In this document: positions 47,646-60,249 of the stretch, piece by piece | Position numbering within the stretch: the first letter of the stretch is position 1 | How the letters are laid out: the number at the start of each line of letters is the position of its first letter | DNA from: Mytilisepta virgata | Taxonomy: Eukaryota > Mollusca > Bivalvia > Mytilida > Mytilidae | Assembly: GCA_028015205.1 (NCBI GenBank) | Contig: CM051516.1 | Span: 30,208,230-30,272,229 of the forward strand | Length of the DNA stretch: 64,000 bases | Direction of reading: 5' to 3' | Notes under the pieces: generated by a model | Database searches by the model: none | Told to the model about the DNA's origin: nothing | What the model saw: only the letters and a program-made list of their open reading frames with translations | Program-made: the position numbers and the translations under genes

Positions 47646-48420
47646 ATTAATTTATCCTTGTCTGTCCATTTGTCCAGATATAGATACAATTGGTTTGTTC
47701 AGCTATCAGCTTTAATATTTTTAGGATGGTTATACACATACTGGAGGTATGCATGTCGTGCATTGTGATTTATTTTTTTAAAAATATTCTCAAAATGACA
47801 GGATTCGACTGGGAGATTTTTTTTTGTACTAGGTGCATAATGGGAACATGGTTTGTCTGGCTAACTCCTCATACAGTTTTGGAGCTTTATCTTTAATATT
47901 TTGTAGGATGTTTATACATATAATGGAGGTGTACTGGTAATAATTGTATATTTACATATCAGGAATATACAAGTTTAGTGTGATAAAACATCATATGTAG
48001 TGTTAAAGAACTTTTGATTTGTTTATAAGATGGTCCAGGGGGGGGGGGGGGGGCATCATTTGTGTCTTACAGACACACTTCATTTTAAAAAAAATCACTC
48101 CTAACAACAGCTTTGTCCATAATTATCAAGTGCAAGGCATACTTCTTTTCTTGTATTATTTCTGCCTGCTCATAAACAATGCCATATCAGTCGAAACGTT
48201 GGGCAATTTTAAATCTTTTAACTTTTTTCACTCACCTGTCCTAAAAGGACATGTGAGCTTTTTTCAAAGATCTTCTCCTCTGAAACCACTGAACCAATTA
48301 CAGCCATATTTAGTCTGAATGATCCTTAGGGTATCTACAATAAAGTTTTATTTTATTTTATGGTCTGTCTAGTAACATGGCCATGGGGCTAAAAATAAGA
48401 CTTAGGGTGTAAACTGCAGT

Positions 48421-51048
48421 TTTTATACGACCGCAAAATTTTTGCGGTCATATATTGGTATGATGTTGGCGTCGTCGTCGTCGTCCTCGTTGTCGTCGTC
48501 GTCTGCGTCGTCGTCCGTCGTCTGCGTCGTCGTCTGAAGACATTTGGTTTTCGCACTGTAACTTTAGTATAAGTTAATAGAAATCTATGAAATTTAAACA
48601 CAAGGTTTATGACCACAAAAGGAAGGTTGGGATTGATTTTGGGAGTTTTGGTCCCAACAGTTTAAGAATTAGGGGCCAAAAAAGGGCCCAATAAGCATTT
48701 TTCTTGGTTTTCGCACAATAACTCTAGTATAAGTAAACAGAAATCTATGAAATTTTAACACAAGGTTTATGACCACAAAAGGAAGGTTGGGATTGTTTTT
48801 GGGAGTTTTGGTCCCAACAGTTTAGGAATTAGGGGCTAAAAAAGGGCCCAAATTAGCATTTTTCTTGGTTTTTGCACAATAACTTTAGTATAAGTAAATA
48901 GAAATCTATCAAATTTAAACACAAGGTTTATGACCACAAAAGGAAGGTTGGGATTGGTTTTGGGAGTTTGGTCCCAACAGTTTAGGAATTAGGGGCCAAA
49001 AGGGTCCAAAATTAAACTTTGTTTGATTTCATCGAAAATTGAACTATTGGGGTTCTTTGATATGCCGAATCTAACCGTGCATTTAGATTCTTAATTTTTG
49101 GTCCCGTTTTCAAATTGGTCTACATTAAGGTCCAAAGGGTCCAAAATTAAACTTAGTTTGATTTTAACAAAAATTGAATTCTTGGGGTTCTTTGATATGC
49201 TGAATCTAAACATGTACTTAGTTTTTTTATTATGGGCCCAGTTTTCAAGTTGGTCCAAATCGGGGTCCAAAATTAAACTTTGTTTGATTTCATCGAAAAT
49301 TGAACTGTTGGGGTTCTTTGATATGCCGAATTTAACCGTGCATTTAGATTCTTAATTTTTGGTCCCGTTTTCAAATTGGTCTACATTAAGGTCCAAAGGG
49401 TCCAAAATTAAACTTAGTTTGATTTTAACAAAAATTGAATTCTTGGGGTTCTTTGATATGCTGAATCGAAACATGTACTTAGTTTTTTTTATTATGGGCC
49501 CAGTTTTTAAGTTGGTCCAAATCGGGGTCCAAAATTAAACTTTGTTTGATTTCATCGAAAATTGAACTATTGGGGTTCTTTGATATGCCGAATCTAACCG
49601 TGCATTTAGATTCTTAATTTTTGGTCCCGTTTTCAAATTGATCTACATTAAGGTCCAAAGGGTCCAAAATTAAACTTTGTTTGATTTTAACAAAAATTGA
49701 ATTCTTTGGGTTCTTTGATATGCTGAATCTAAACATGTACTTAGTTTTTTTATTATGGGCCCAGTTTTCAAGTTGGTCCAAATCGGGGTCCAAAATTAAA
49801 ATTTGTTTGATTTCATCGAAAATTGAACTATTGGGGTTCTTTGATATGCCGAATCTAACCGTGCATTTAGATTCTTAATTTTTGGTCCCGTTTTCAAATT
49901 GGTCTACATTAAGGTCCAAAGGGTCCAAAATTAAACTTAGTTCTCCACAGCATATTGTATTGCACCAGAAGCAAAAAATTGAATATAAATTCAAATCAAA
50001 TGACCAATTCTAAGTTCTTTATTTCAGTTATTCTGTGTCAGAAACCTATTATGTGTCAAATATTTGAAGAAATTTTCAATTGCACAGTATTGTGCAATAG
50101 CAAGAAATTGATATGTGTGCCCTGTTATCAAAACTTTATTATTAACAAATTCCATTGGAAATTTGCCAATATAAAATGTGCTGATGAAGCTTTTTTGTTT
50201 ATCTCATCTAAACTGCTTTTAAGTTATGTATATTTAAAATTTGTCATCCATGACTATGATGTCATTTTCTATTTTAATATGTTATGGTGTATTTAAATGG
50301 GCTGTTATGGTTGCAAAGTATAAAGAAATGGGGGGGGGGGGGGGGGGTTGAAAACAAAATTTAGGGGGGGGGGGGTAAATGAGAAATTGGGGAGGGGGTA
50401 ATTTTTTTCTCATTTCATATTTCATAAATTAAAAAGAAAATTTCAAATTTTTTTTAGCAAAAAAGGGGGGGGGGAGGTTACAATAAATTTTATTGTTTTT
50501 TGTTTTTTTTTTGGGAGGGGGGGTCAATGTGCAACTTCATAGTGTATTGCACAAAAGCTAAAAAAAGGGGTAAATTATAATTTTTTTTTGGGGGGGGGTT
50601 GCAATTCTCCACAGCATATTGTATTGTGCAAGAAGCAAAAAATTGAATATAAATTGAAATCATATGACCAATTCTAAGTTCTTTGATTTCAGTTATTCTG
50701 TGTCAGAAACCTATTATGTGTCAAATATTTGAAGAAATTTTCAATTGCACAGTATTGCGCAATAGCAAGAAATTGATATGTGTGCCCAATTTTAAATTTT
50801 AAATTGGTTATTTCTGATTTATATATAAAAACAAATAATACTGATATGGTTTGAATAGGTAAATTAAAAATTTTTAAGTTCTTAGACAACATTCATTCTG
50901 TGTCAGAAACCTATGCTGTGTCAAATATTTATTCACAATCCAAATTCAGTATTGTACCAAGCTTGAATGTTGTGTTCATAATTGCCCCAACTATTCAGGG
51001 TTCGACATCTGCGGTCGTATCTAGCTGCGCCCAGCGGAGCATTTTATT
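48421..51048 (+). mobile_element. GCGGTCGTA element, copy 2
   Basis: Head ATACGACCGC...GCGGTCATAT at 48425, end tctgcggtcgtatctagctg and GCGGAGC at 51008-51040. Inserted in a T-run of element I (gcagttttt | ggcttata). Confidence 0.88.
49090..49940 (+). repeat. ~261-bp tandem array inside copy 2
   Basis: Successive units carry ttaatttttggtcccgtttt, aaggtccaaagggtccaaaa, ttatgggcccagttttcaag and tttgatatgccgaatctaac. Unit starts near 49092, 49353, 49615 and 49876. Each unit leaves an ~85-codon open frame, which explains the repeated small ORFs. Confidence 0.85.
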
Positions 51049-51330
51049 GGCTTATATCTCAAAAACTAAAGCATTAAAAGCAAAACTGATGGGATTAAAA
51101 TGTTATTCCGGTCAAGATCTACCTGCCATGAAATTTTCAGACGACTTGGTCAACCCTTTGTTGGGTTATTGCCCCTGAATTGTTAATTTTAAAGAAATTT
51201 TGCAGTTTTTGGCTATTATCTTAAATATAATTATAGTTAAAGACAAACTGTAAACAGAAATAATGTTCAACAAAGTAAGATCTACAAATAAGTCACATGA
51301 CCAAAATTTTCAATTGACCCTTTATAGGAG

Positions 51331-54034
51331 TTTTTATACGACCGCAAAATTTTTGCGGTCGTATATTGGTATGACGTTGGCGTCGTCGTCGTCGTCCGTC
51401 GTCCGTCGTCGTCCGAAGACATTTGGTTTTCGCACTATAACTTTAGTATAAGTTAATAGAAATCTATGAAATTTAAACACAAGGTTTATGACCACAAAAG
51501 GAAGGTTGGGATTGATTTTGGGAGTTTTGGTCCCAACAGTTTAAGAATCAGGGGCCAAAAAAGGGCCCAATAAGCATTTTTCTTGGTTTTCGCACAATAA
51601 CTCTAGTATAAGTAAATAGAAATCTATGAAATTTTAACACAAGGTTTATGACCACAAAAGGAAGGTTGGGATTGTTTTTGGGAGTTTTGGTCCCAACAGT
51701 TTAGGAATTAGGGGCTAAAAAAGGGCCCAAATAAGCATTTTTTTTGGTTTTTGCACAATAACTTTAGTATAAGTAAATAGAAATCTATGAAATTTAAACA
51801 CAAGGTTTATGACCACAAAAGGAAGGTTGGGATTGATTTTTGGAGTTTTGGTCCCAACACTTTAGGAATTAGGGGCCAAAAGGGTCCAAAATTAAACTTT
51901 GTTTGATTTCATCAAAAATTGAACTATTGGGATTCTTTGATATGCCGAATCTAACCGTGCTTTTAGATTCTTAATTTTTGGTCCCGTTTTCAAATTGGTC
52001 TACATTAAGGTCCAAAGGGTCCAAAATTAAACTTAGTTTGATTTTAACAAAAATTGAATTCTTTGGGTTCTTTGATATGCTGAAACTAAACATGTACTTA
52101 GTTTTTTTATTATGGGCCCAGTTTTCAAGTTGGTCCAAATCGGGGTCCAAAATTAATCTTTGTTTGATTTCATCGAAAATTGAACTATTGGGGTTCTTTG
52201 ATATGCCGAATCTAACCGTGCATTTAGATTCTTAATTTTTGGTCCCGTTTTCAAATTGGTCTACATTAAGGTCCAAAGGGTCCAAAATTAAACTTAGTTT
52301 GATTTTAACAAAAATTGAATTCTTGGGGTTCTTTGATATGCTGAATCTAAACATGTACTTATTTTTTTTTTATTATGGGCCCAGTTTTCAAGTTGGTCCA
52401 AATTGGGGTCCAAAATTAAAGCTAAAAAAGGGGTAAATTATTTTTTTTTGGGGGGGGGGGGCAATTCTCCACAGCATATTGTATTGCACAAGAAGCAAAA
52501 AATTGAATATAAATTCAAATCATATGACCAATTTTAAGTTCTTTATTTCAGTTATTCTGTGTCAGAAACCTATTATGTCTCAAATATTTGAAGAAATTTT
52601 CAATTGCACAGTATTGTGCAATAGCAAGAAATTGATATGTGTGACCTGTTATCAAAACCTTATTATTAACAAATTCCATGGCTATGATGTCATTTTCTAT
52701 TTTAATATGTTATGGTGTATTTAAATGGGCTGTTATGGTTGCAAAGTATAAAGAAATGGGGGGGGGGGAGGGTGAAAACAAAATTTAGAGGGGGGGGTAA
52801 ATGAGAAATTGGGGAGGGGGTAATTTTTTTCTCATTTCATATTTCATAAATTAAAAAGAAAATTTCAAATTTTTTTAGCAAAAAAAGGGGGGGGTTACAA
52901 TAAATTTTATTGTTTTTTTGTTTTTTTTTTTTGGGAGGGGGGGGGTCAGTGTGCAACTTCATAGTGTATTGCACAAAAGCTAAAAAAAGGGGTAAATTAT
53001 TATTTTTTTTTGGGGGGGGGGGCAATTCTCCACAGCATATTGTATTGCACAAGAAGCAAAAAATTGAATATAAATTCAAATCATATGACCAATTCTAAGT
53101 TCTTTGATTTCAGTTATTCTGTGTCAGAAACCTATTATGTGTCAAATATTTGAAGAAATTTTCAATTGCACAGTATTGCGCAATAGCAAGAAATTGACAT
53201 GTGTGACCTGTTATCAAAACCTTATTATTAACAAATTCCATGACTATGATGTCATTTTCTATTTTAATATGTTATGGTGTATTTAAATGGGCTGTTATGG
53301 TTGCAAAGTATAAAGAAATGGGGGGGGGGGGGGGTGAAAACAAAATTTAGAGGGGGGGGGGGGGTAAATGAGAAATTGGGGAGGGGGTAATTTTTTTCTC
53401 ATTTCATATTTCATAAATTAAAAAGAAAATTTCAAATTTTTTTAGCAAAAAAAGGGGGGGGTTACAATAAATTTTATTGTTTTTTGTTTTTTTTTTTTGG
53501 GAGGGGGGGGTCAGTGTGCAACTTCATAGTGTATTGCACAAAAGCTAAAAAAAGGGGTAAATTATTATTTTTTTTTGGGGGGGGGGGCAATTTTCCACAG
53601 CATATTGTATTGCACAAGAAGCAAAAAATTGAATATAAATTCAAATCATATGACCAATTCTAAGTTCTTTGATTTCAGTTATTCTGTGTCAGAAACCTAT
53701 TATGTGTCAACTATTTGAAGAAATTTTCAATTGCACAGTATTGCGCAATAGCAAGAAATTGATATGTGTGCCCAATTTTAAATTTTAAATTGGTTATTTC
53801 TGATTTATATATAAAAACAAATAATACTGATATGGTTTGAATAGGTAAATTAAAAAATTTTAAGTTCTTAGACAACATTCATTCTGTGTCAGAAACCTAT
53901 GCTGTGTCAAATATTTATTCACAATCCAAATTCAGTATTGTATCAAGCTTGAATGTTGTGTTCATAATTGCCCCAACTATTCAGGGTTCGACATCTGCGG
54001 TCGTATCTAGCTGCGCCCAGCGGAGCATTTTATT
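51331..54034 (+). mobile_element. GCGGTCGTA element, copy 3
   Basis: Head at 51335, tandem core, several G-runs and end hairpin at about 54011-54027. Inserted in a T-run of element I (aggagttttt | gccctt). The segment around 52440-53600 repeats a ~550-bp block (gcaattctccacagcatatt ... gtgcaatagcaagaaatt) in tandem. Confidence 0.88.
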
Positions 54035-55080
54035 GCCCTTTAAAGACAATTTATCACATTGTTTAGTGATCTTTGTAACTTTCAAAAATCTTCTCCTCTG
54101 AAGCTACTGAATAAATTTCAGCCAAATTTAGGCTAAAAGATCATTAGAGTATCTAATATAAAGTTTGCATTTTATTTTTTTTTTGTCCGTTAAGTAAACA
54201 TGGCTACCATGGCTACATACAGTACGTAAATGAAAAATGCACTTTTTGGTTCATATCTCAAAAACTAAAGTAGTTAGAGCAAAACTGACAAGAACTAGAA
54301 ATGTTTATGAGGTCACGATCTACCTGCCATGAAATTTTCAGACGAATCAGTCAACCCATTTAGAGTTATTGCCCCTGAATTGTTAATTTTAAGGAAATTT
54401 TGCAGTTTTAGGTTATTAAATTGAATATTATTATAGATAAGGACAAACTATAAACAGCGAAAAGGTTCAGCAAAGTAAGATCTACAAATAAGCCAAAATG
54501 ACCAAAATCGTCAATTGACTCCTTATAGGAGTTTATGCCCTTGAAAGATTATTTACATGTAAACAGTAATTATCAGTAAAAATAATGGTCTGAAATATTG
54601 TCACAGATGTTAAGAGTATAAACTGAAATAAATTAAATGGTAACTGTACAACTAAAATGGGGGGGGGGGGTCAAGGTCATTGAAAAGTCCATAGCAACCA
54701 TATATATTTGGGTTAAGAACCCTATAATTTACCTGTACAAGTCAAAAAGAAAGGTCAATAGTCAAGGTCATTGAAGAGGTCCCTAGCAATCATATATAAT
54801 ATATAGGCAAAAAAATATCATCAGTATACATTAAATAGCAAAAATAATCGTTGATGCAAGATCTACACAAAAAGTAACAGGGTGAGCGATTTATGCTCTT
54901 AAGGAGCCTCTTGTCTATTTTAAAAATATTTTGCATTTACCTTTGTTCGACTTTTTGTCTTTTATATCTCGTACTATAAACCTTTTTCTCGTCTTTTTCT
55001 TTTGTGCTACAATTGATTGTCCCAACTGATATGCACCACGAATTCAGTATTAGCAGAAATAACTGGTTATTCTTCCAAAA

Positions 55081-55244
55081 TTAGGAAGCTTTAAATGATC
55101 TAAAGAAGCTTAAAAGAAAGAATGCGACTTGGATCTTGGTTGTAATGTCAGTCCCTTGCAACGCATTAAAGAAAACTTGAGACGATGCCAATCAAATCTC
55201 TCAGAGTACCAGTATATGGAATATTATTCTAGCAAGACAAAATG
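55081..55244 (+). pseudogene. Coding-like remnant cut by a transposon
   Basis: An open frame through LQRIKENLRRCQSNLSEYQY runs into the transposon at 55245. After the element, host sequence continues to a TAG within about 20 bases. It looks like a fragment of an older mobile-element or gene exon. Family not recognised. Confidence 0.3.
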
Positions 55245-56050
55245 GGTACCACGAATTACTGGAATCCCCCGTAATTACTGGAATCCCCAGGTAAATACTG
55301 GAATCCCCTTCGAAATAACCGAAATCCCCTTTAATATCACTGCAAACCCTTTGAAATCGATAAATAATGTGTGTTTTTATTAAAATATGTTATTTTTGGG
55401 TAAATTAATTCAGAAAAATGTGTATTTTAAAGCATTTTTCTATATATCCTTTACACTGTACATAAACAATATGGCGTCTTTTCTATAGTCATAGTCATCA
55501 TAGTGTTTTTATTCCTTCTAGAGAATTTTTTTCTTTGTGTGTTTTTTTTTTTTTTTTTTTTTTTTGTTACTCATTATATAACAGTAGTAATCAAACAAAC
55601 AAACAGTAATTACAAAAATTTTAATTATCTATATTTGTTTCAATATACATTATTGATTGCAATAATCAAAATTACCTTTAAAAATTATTAAGATATTAAT
55701 GATTATTAAGAAAATTAAAATTAATACTAAAATCAAAACATGAATTACAAAAAAAACACAAGAAAAACAAAAAAAAACATAATAACGATGTTTTTACAAC
55801 TGAGCAGAAATAATCACCATACATCAGACAAGACCGAAAAAATATAAAAGAGCAGTGTATTGGACAAGACAAAATTAATTAAGAACGATGTTTGTACAAA
55901 TGAGCATAGATAACGACCGTTTATTGGATGAGACTAAAACAATATTTTGGGGGAGTGGGATAAAAACTTGTGTTTTGTACTTACACATCCTAGTTATCAG
56001 AAAATTAATTATATTTTTTTCTGCATAATAAATTAATACTGTATTTGCCA

Positions 56051-56525
56051 TGACGTTATACCCGTGTACCAGATGTGATGAGGAGTGTGATGAAGACACC
56101 ATCCAGTGCAGTTGCTGTGACAAGTGTTTTACGATATGGAGCATAAGAAGTTTGTTGATTTGGTACAGGACAGCAGAGTTGTGACCGCTACATATCTCCA
56201 GTTGATGTTAGATGTCGGAACTGTCGGAGCGTACGCTGATATGCTACATATGTATGCTATGAGTGCCGTATTGAAGCTACCCATCCGTTCGTATTTGCCG
56301 CCGCATGTCGCCATGGAATATGTTTCTCAGCCGTATTCAAAGAAGGTTTGTGGACGTGGAGTTAATTCATCTGCTATGTCAACGACAACTTTTGGGGAAC
56401 TGGACCTAGAGGAAAAGGAGACAACGTTTTCGGTTTACTTCTTGCAGCACTTAGAAATGGAACCTTTTGAACTTTATTATTTTTTTACAATTATAAAAAT
56501 CATTGTACATTTCTTTATTTCCTAG
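56051..56525 (+). pseudogene. Broken ORF inside the transposon: half zinc finger plus vertnin-like segment
   Basis: One frame from ATG 56051 reads MTLYPCTRCDEECDEDTIQC then SCCDKC, a cysteine pattern like the first half of a PHD-type finger. It then runs to a stop near 56180. A second frame from about 56124 carries TATYLQLMLDVGTVGAYADM, LKLPIRSYLPP and YSKKVCGRGVNSS. These recall vertnin-like proteins common in mollusc repeats, from memory. The two frames do not join, so the gene is decayed or exon-shuffled. Confidence 0.4.
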
Positions 56526-56847
56526 ATCTATTCTTTATATAATAATAAAATTATGATTTACAATTAAAGTTGTTTTACATTATATGTATTTTAATATGAA
56601 CTAATAGAGACAGTAACAAAAAACATGGCAATTTATTTAAAAAAAAAACAAATTAATAAAAAAATAGACTTGGTTATATATAAAGAAAAAAAATGCATGA
56701 ACATATACAAAATACTACAAATCATAACAATTAAATCAATTAAATCAAACATTACATTTAATATAATTTTATTGAATAAAATCATAAAAACATAAATAAT
56801 CAATAATATCATTCAACAGTCAATCTAGAGTTGTCTTTCTTTTCCTT

Positions 56848-56909
56848 GATATTAAAGGGGATTTCGGTTATTTCGAAGGGGATTCCAGTATTTACCTGAG
56901 GATTCCAGT
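56848..56909. repeat. Extra internal copy of the transposon terminus
   Basis: attaaaggggatttcggtta ... cctgaggattccagtt repeats the outermost part of the right terminus (57148-57206) directly next to the inner edge of that terminus. Confidence 0.8.
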
Positions 56910-57883
56910 TACTGTTATATAGTGAGTAACAAAAAAAAACACACAAAGAAAAAAATTCTCTATAAGGAATAAAAACACTATGATGACTATGACTATAGAA
57001 AAGACGCCATATTGTTTATGTACAGTGTAAAGGATATATAGAAAAATGCTTTAAAATACACATTTTTCTGAATTAATTTACCCAAAAATAACATATTTTA
57101 ATAAAAACACACATTATTTATCGATTTCAAAGGGTTTGCAGTGATATTAAAGGGGATTTCGGTTATTTCGAAGGGGATTCCAGTATTTACCTGAGGATTC
57201 CAGTAATTACGGGGGATTCCAGTAATTCGAGGTACCGAGACAAAATGCAGAATGATATTCTATATTTTCCAGTAGAGGCTTATGTTTGCTGACTCACGGC
57301 TTCGTTAGTGATATCTAACATTTTTTTGTGCTTTGAGATTTATTGATGATGTCATATCTACATAGTAACAAACTACCATTATCAATGATAAATGTCTGCA
57401 ATACCACGCGACATTGATATTTTTACTGACTTGGCAATGTAAAGTGAGAGCATTAATCTGATTGCCTGCAGTATACATGGTATATGTGTAGACCTGACAA
57501 AATATTTTTTTGATCATTCAAGGTACATTTTCAATGTAATAAAACACAAAAGTGGACACACTACATGTCTCGCCTGAGTATGCACATGGACACAAAATAA
57601 TGATTATCTGATACCCGACATTGCAAGTAAAAGGAAAATATGTTAAAAGAAATATTCTTATATGACCTGCTTCAAACGCTTTCGGTCTACATCCGTGGTA
57701 AAACATAGATATGTTGGTTCCAACGTCACAGACGCCAAACCGCTTGTTGGTAATGTCATAGTAAAGTTTCCCGCAAGCTTTAACGACATCATAGTATCAC
57801 TTGCTTTGTGTAAGGGCGTCTTCGTGTTTGAATACCTATGTTGTGGTGTTTCAAAATGTCGTAGAAACTGTCCTATTAGAATT

Positions 57884-58042
57884 GAAATAATTCACGGTGG
57901 TTTGAAAATATCCTGATTTTACCACGGGTAGGCCATTCATGCCGATATTTTACCATTCGCTTTCACTCATGGCAAAATATTTGACATAAATGGCCTACCC
58001 GTGGTAAAATCGGGATATTTTGAAGCCACCGTGAATTATTTC
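57884..58042. repeat. 159-bp imperfect palindrome
   Basis: Left arm gaaataattcacggtggttt, then gattttaccacgggtaggcc. Right arm is the inverse (ggcctacccgtggtaaaatc, ccaccgtgaattatttc). Arms ~60 bases, loop ~40. 57239-57883 otherwise shows no gene I can support. Confidence 0.88.
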
Positions 58043-58585
58043 TCAAGTAATGGTCAGGCGATAATTTGTCTGAAAAATCTCATGCATGTCATTTAAGCCT
58101 AAAACTGTGTCCAAGGCGAGCTGACAGGTCTGAAATTCAAGTCAAGGTCTCAGACAGCCATGTATCCACCAAGCACTGTCTATTGACCAAATATGGTTGG
58201 TCTATGTATTGCAGTTGGTGAGAAATGGATATTATCCCAAAACATGAAACAAGTCAGTCAAGCGCGAAATAGAGGTCAATGGTGAGGTGTCAGATGTTAA
58301 AGTGGTATATACTAAGAACTTCTATCAACCAAATACTGTGGGTCTCGTTACAAATGTAGTACAGTTGGTGAGAAATAGACTAAATCATGAAAATGTATAC
58401 TAAATCACTCGACCTAGACCCATCATATATGGTCAACAGATAGTTGTTAGTGGACACATGCCAGTCTGACACCTGTCTCTGGACCAAATATGATGGGTCT
58501 AGCTATAGGTATTAAAGTTGCTGAGAAATGGACCTAATCTCGAAAATGTTACAAAGTCACTCAAGCATGCAATTGAGGTCAAATA

Positions 58586-59430
58586 TGGCAAGCCGTTCTC
58601 GTCAAAACTATGTTAAAACATTTTTCGAAAATTTTACACACTGAGAATTTAAAAAAAAACACACTGAGATTAAAAAACCTAAAAATACACACTGAGAATA
58701 AGAAACTACATACTGAGATTTCATAAAGACGCATTGAGATTACGAAAAATGAAAAACACACACTGAGAATTGAAAATACACACTGAGATGAAATAAACTG
58801 AAAAACACACACTGAGAATTTAAAATTACACACTGAGATTTGTGCGCATTTTTTATGCGCACATATCTAATTAGCATACGTAATCTTAATCTATTACAAG
58901 CTTAAAACAACTAGGGGACAGAACTCGTTAGTCCTTCACTCTGACGCCAAATGTTTTATAAAATACATTAGAAATACAACGTAAAAGACCAATAGAACAA
59001 GAAAAATACCCACTTTCTCTCTTTACAAAAAAAAACGATGTTAAGTCTTGAAATTTATTATGAATGTTGGTTGAAGGAACTGCATTTCATTATAATGAAA
59101 AGAGTTCTAGAGACCAAGATATTAATCTGATGAATTATTCATTTCATGAATATTCATTAGTAATTTGCATATTAATCTCAATATGTATTTTTGAAATCTC
59201 AGTGTATAATTAACAATTCTCAGTGTGTGTTTTCCAATTTATTTCATCTCAATGTGTCTTTTTAAAATCTCAGTGTGTAATTTTAATTTCTCAATGTGTG
59301 TTTTTCATTTTTTTTTAATCTCAGTGTGTAATTTTGATTTTTCAGTGTGTTATTTTAGATTTTTAAATTTCAGTGTGTAATTTTTTCGAAAAAAGGGTTT
59401 AAACATAGTTTTGACGAGAACAGCTTGCCA
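58586..59430. mobile_element. MITE with inverted minisatellite arms
   Basis: The ends TGGCAAGC(C/T)GTTCTCGTCAAAAC are inverted and each is flanked by TA. Inside each arm a minisatellite of ~25-30 bp units (acacactgagaat/acacactgagat) runs for about 230 bases, in opposite orientation on the two sides. No ORF. Confidence 0.8.
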
Positions 59431-59806
59431 TAGTCAAGGCCCAAAGACAGGTGTCAGACTTGCATTTACCCACTAAGAACTATCTATAGACCAAACACGG
59501 TACGTGGGTCTTGGTATTACAGTTGGTGAATAATCGACTTAATCAAGAAACTTGGATGAAAGTAACTCAACCGTGAAATTGAGGTTATGGTACAGACAAG
59601 TGTCAGACTGGCATGTACCCACCAAGAACTATCAATAGACCAATACGTTGGGTCTAGGTATTACAGTTTCAGAGAAATGGACTTAATTGCGAAAATGTGC
59701 ACTAAAGCATGAAATTGAGGTCAAAATCAAAAGGCATTTGTCAGACTGACACCCTAGCTTCCCTCAATGTTAAATGTGATCAAATTAAGATATGTATATT
59801 ATATAT

Positions 59807-60249
59807 AGCTAGGAGCTTGTAGAAGCAAAATAATACATCAACTAGAAGCTTATATTAAAAGCCTTAGTTATATACGCGGGGTGTGCGTAAGACTATAGTA
59901 CATGTAGGAGTGTGACTGGTACGACAATTAAGTAGATATATATATATATAGTCTTAGTACATGTAGGAGTGTGACTGGTACGACAATTAAGTAGATATAT
60001 ATATCTACTTAATTGTGGTACCAGTCACACTCCTACATGCACTAAGACTATATATATATATATATATATCTACTTGTCGTACCAGTCACACTCCTACATG
60101 TACTAAGACTATATATATATATCTACTTAATTGTCGTACCAGTCACACTCCTACATGTACTATAGTCTTACGCACACCCTGTATATAGCTAAGGCTTTTA
60201 ATATAAGCTTCTAGTTGATGTATTAATTTGCTTCTACAAGCTCCTAGCT
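59807..60249. repeat. ~440-bp near-perfect palindrome with internal units
   Basis: agctaggagcttgtagaagc ... aaaagccttagttatata ... gtgtgcgtaagactatagta on the left is inverted on the right (tactatagtcttacgcacac ... gcttctacaagctcctagct). The centre holds two left-facing and three right-facing copies of a gtaggagtgtgactggtacg unit joined by (TA)n runs. Confidence 0.92.

Larger units (their letters stand above)
45020..48228 (+). other. 3' UTR and downstream flank, no gene seen
   Basis: AT-rich, without repeats of note except a remnant with ttcagtctgtctgtccg near 46530-46560. Possible poly(A) signals AATAAA occur at 45288, 45319 and 46331; I cannot tell which is used. Confidence 0.6.
48229..54913 (+). 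mobile_element. Hairpin-headed element I, split by two nested insertions
   Basis: Head CTCACCTGTCCTAAAAGGAC + ATGTGAG at 48231. End GGGTGAGCGATTTATGCTC-ttaag-GAGC at about 54881-54909. Its own body is 48229-48420, ~51049-51330 and ~54035-54913; the gaps are two copies of the GCGGTCGTA element. Body phrases (ttctcctctgaaaccactga, gatctacctgccatgaaatt) match element G. Confidence 0.75.
55245..57238. mobile_element. DNA transposon with ~330-bp inverted termini and 9-bp target duplication
   Basis: Left terminus 55245-55586 is inverted at 56910-57238. GACAAAATG flanks both sides (55236-55244 and 57239-57247). The termini begin GGTACC(A/T)CGAATTACTGG and contain sub-terminal repeats of tactggaatcccc. 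Long termini, 9-bp duplication and sub-terminal repeats point to the Mutator/Rehavkus group; this is inference. The interior holds a broken ORF. Confidence 0.8.

Noticed and set aside
49098..52436. Repeated ~85-residue ORFs beginning MVPFSNWSTLRSKGSK
   Set aside because: They are one tandem unit of a non-autonomous element read many times; also seen inverted at 63318-63575.
55503..55691. 62-residue ORF with a run of F
   Set aside because: Poly-T inside the transposon terminus; low complexity.
57662..57916. 84-residue ORF containing cysteines
   Set aside because: Ends within the palindrome at 57884 and shows no domain I recognise; weak coding signal.
59807..60249. rRNA or structured ncRNA gene
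   Set aside because: The structure is explained by inverted duplication of a simple unit with TA runs; no conserved RNA motif recognised.
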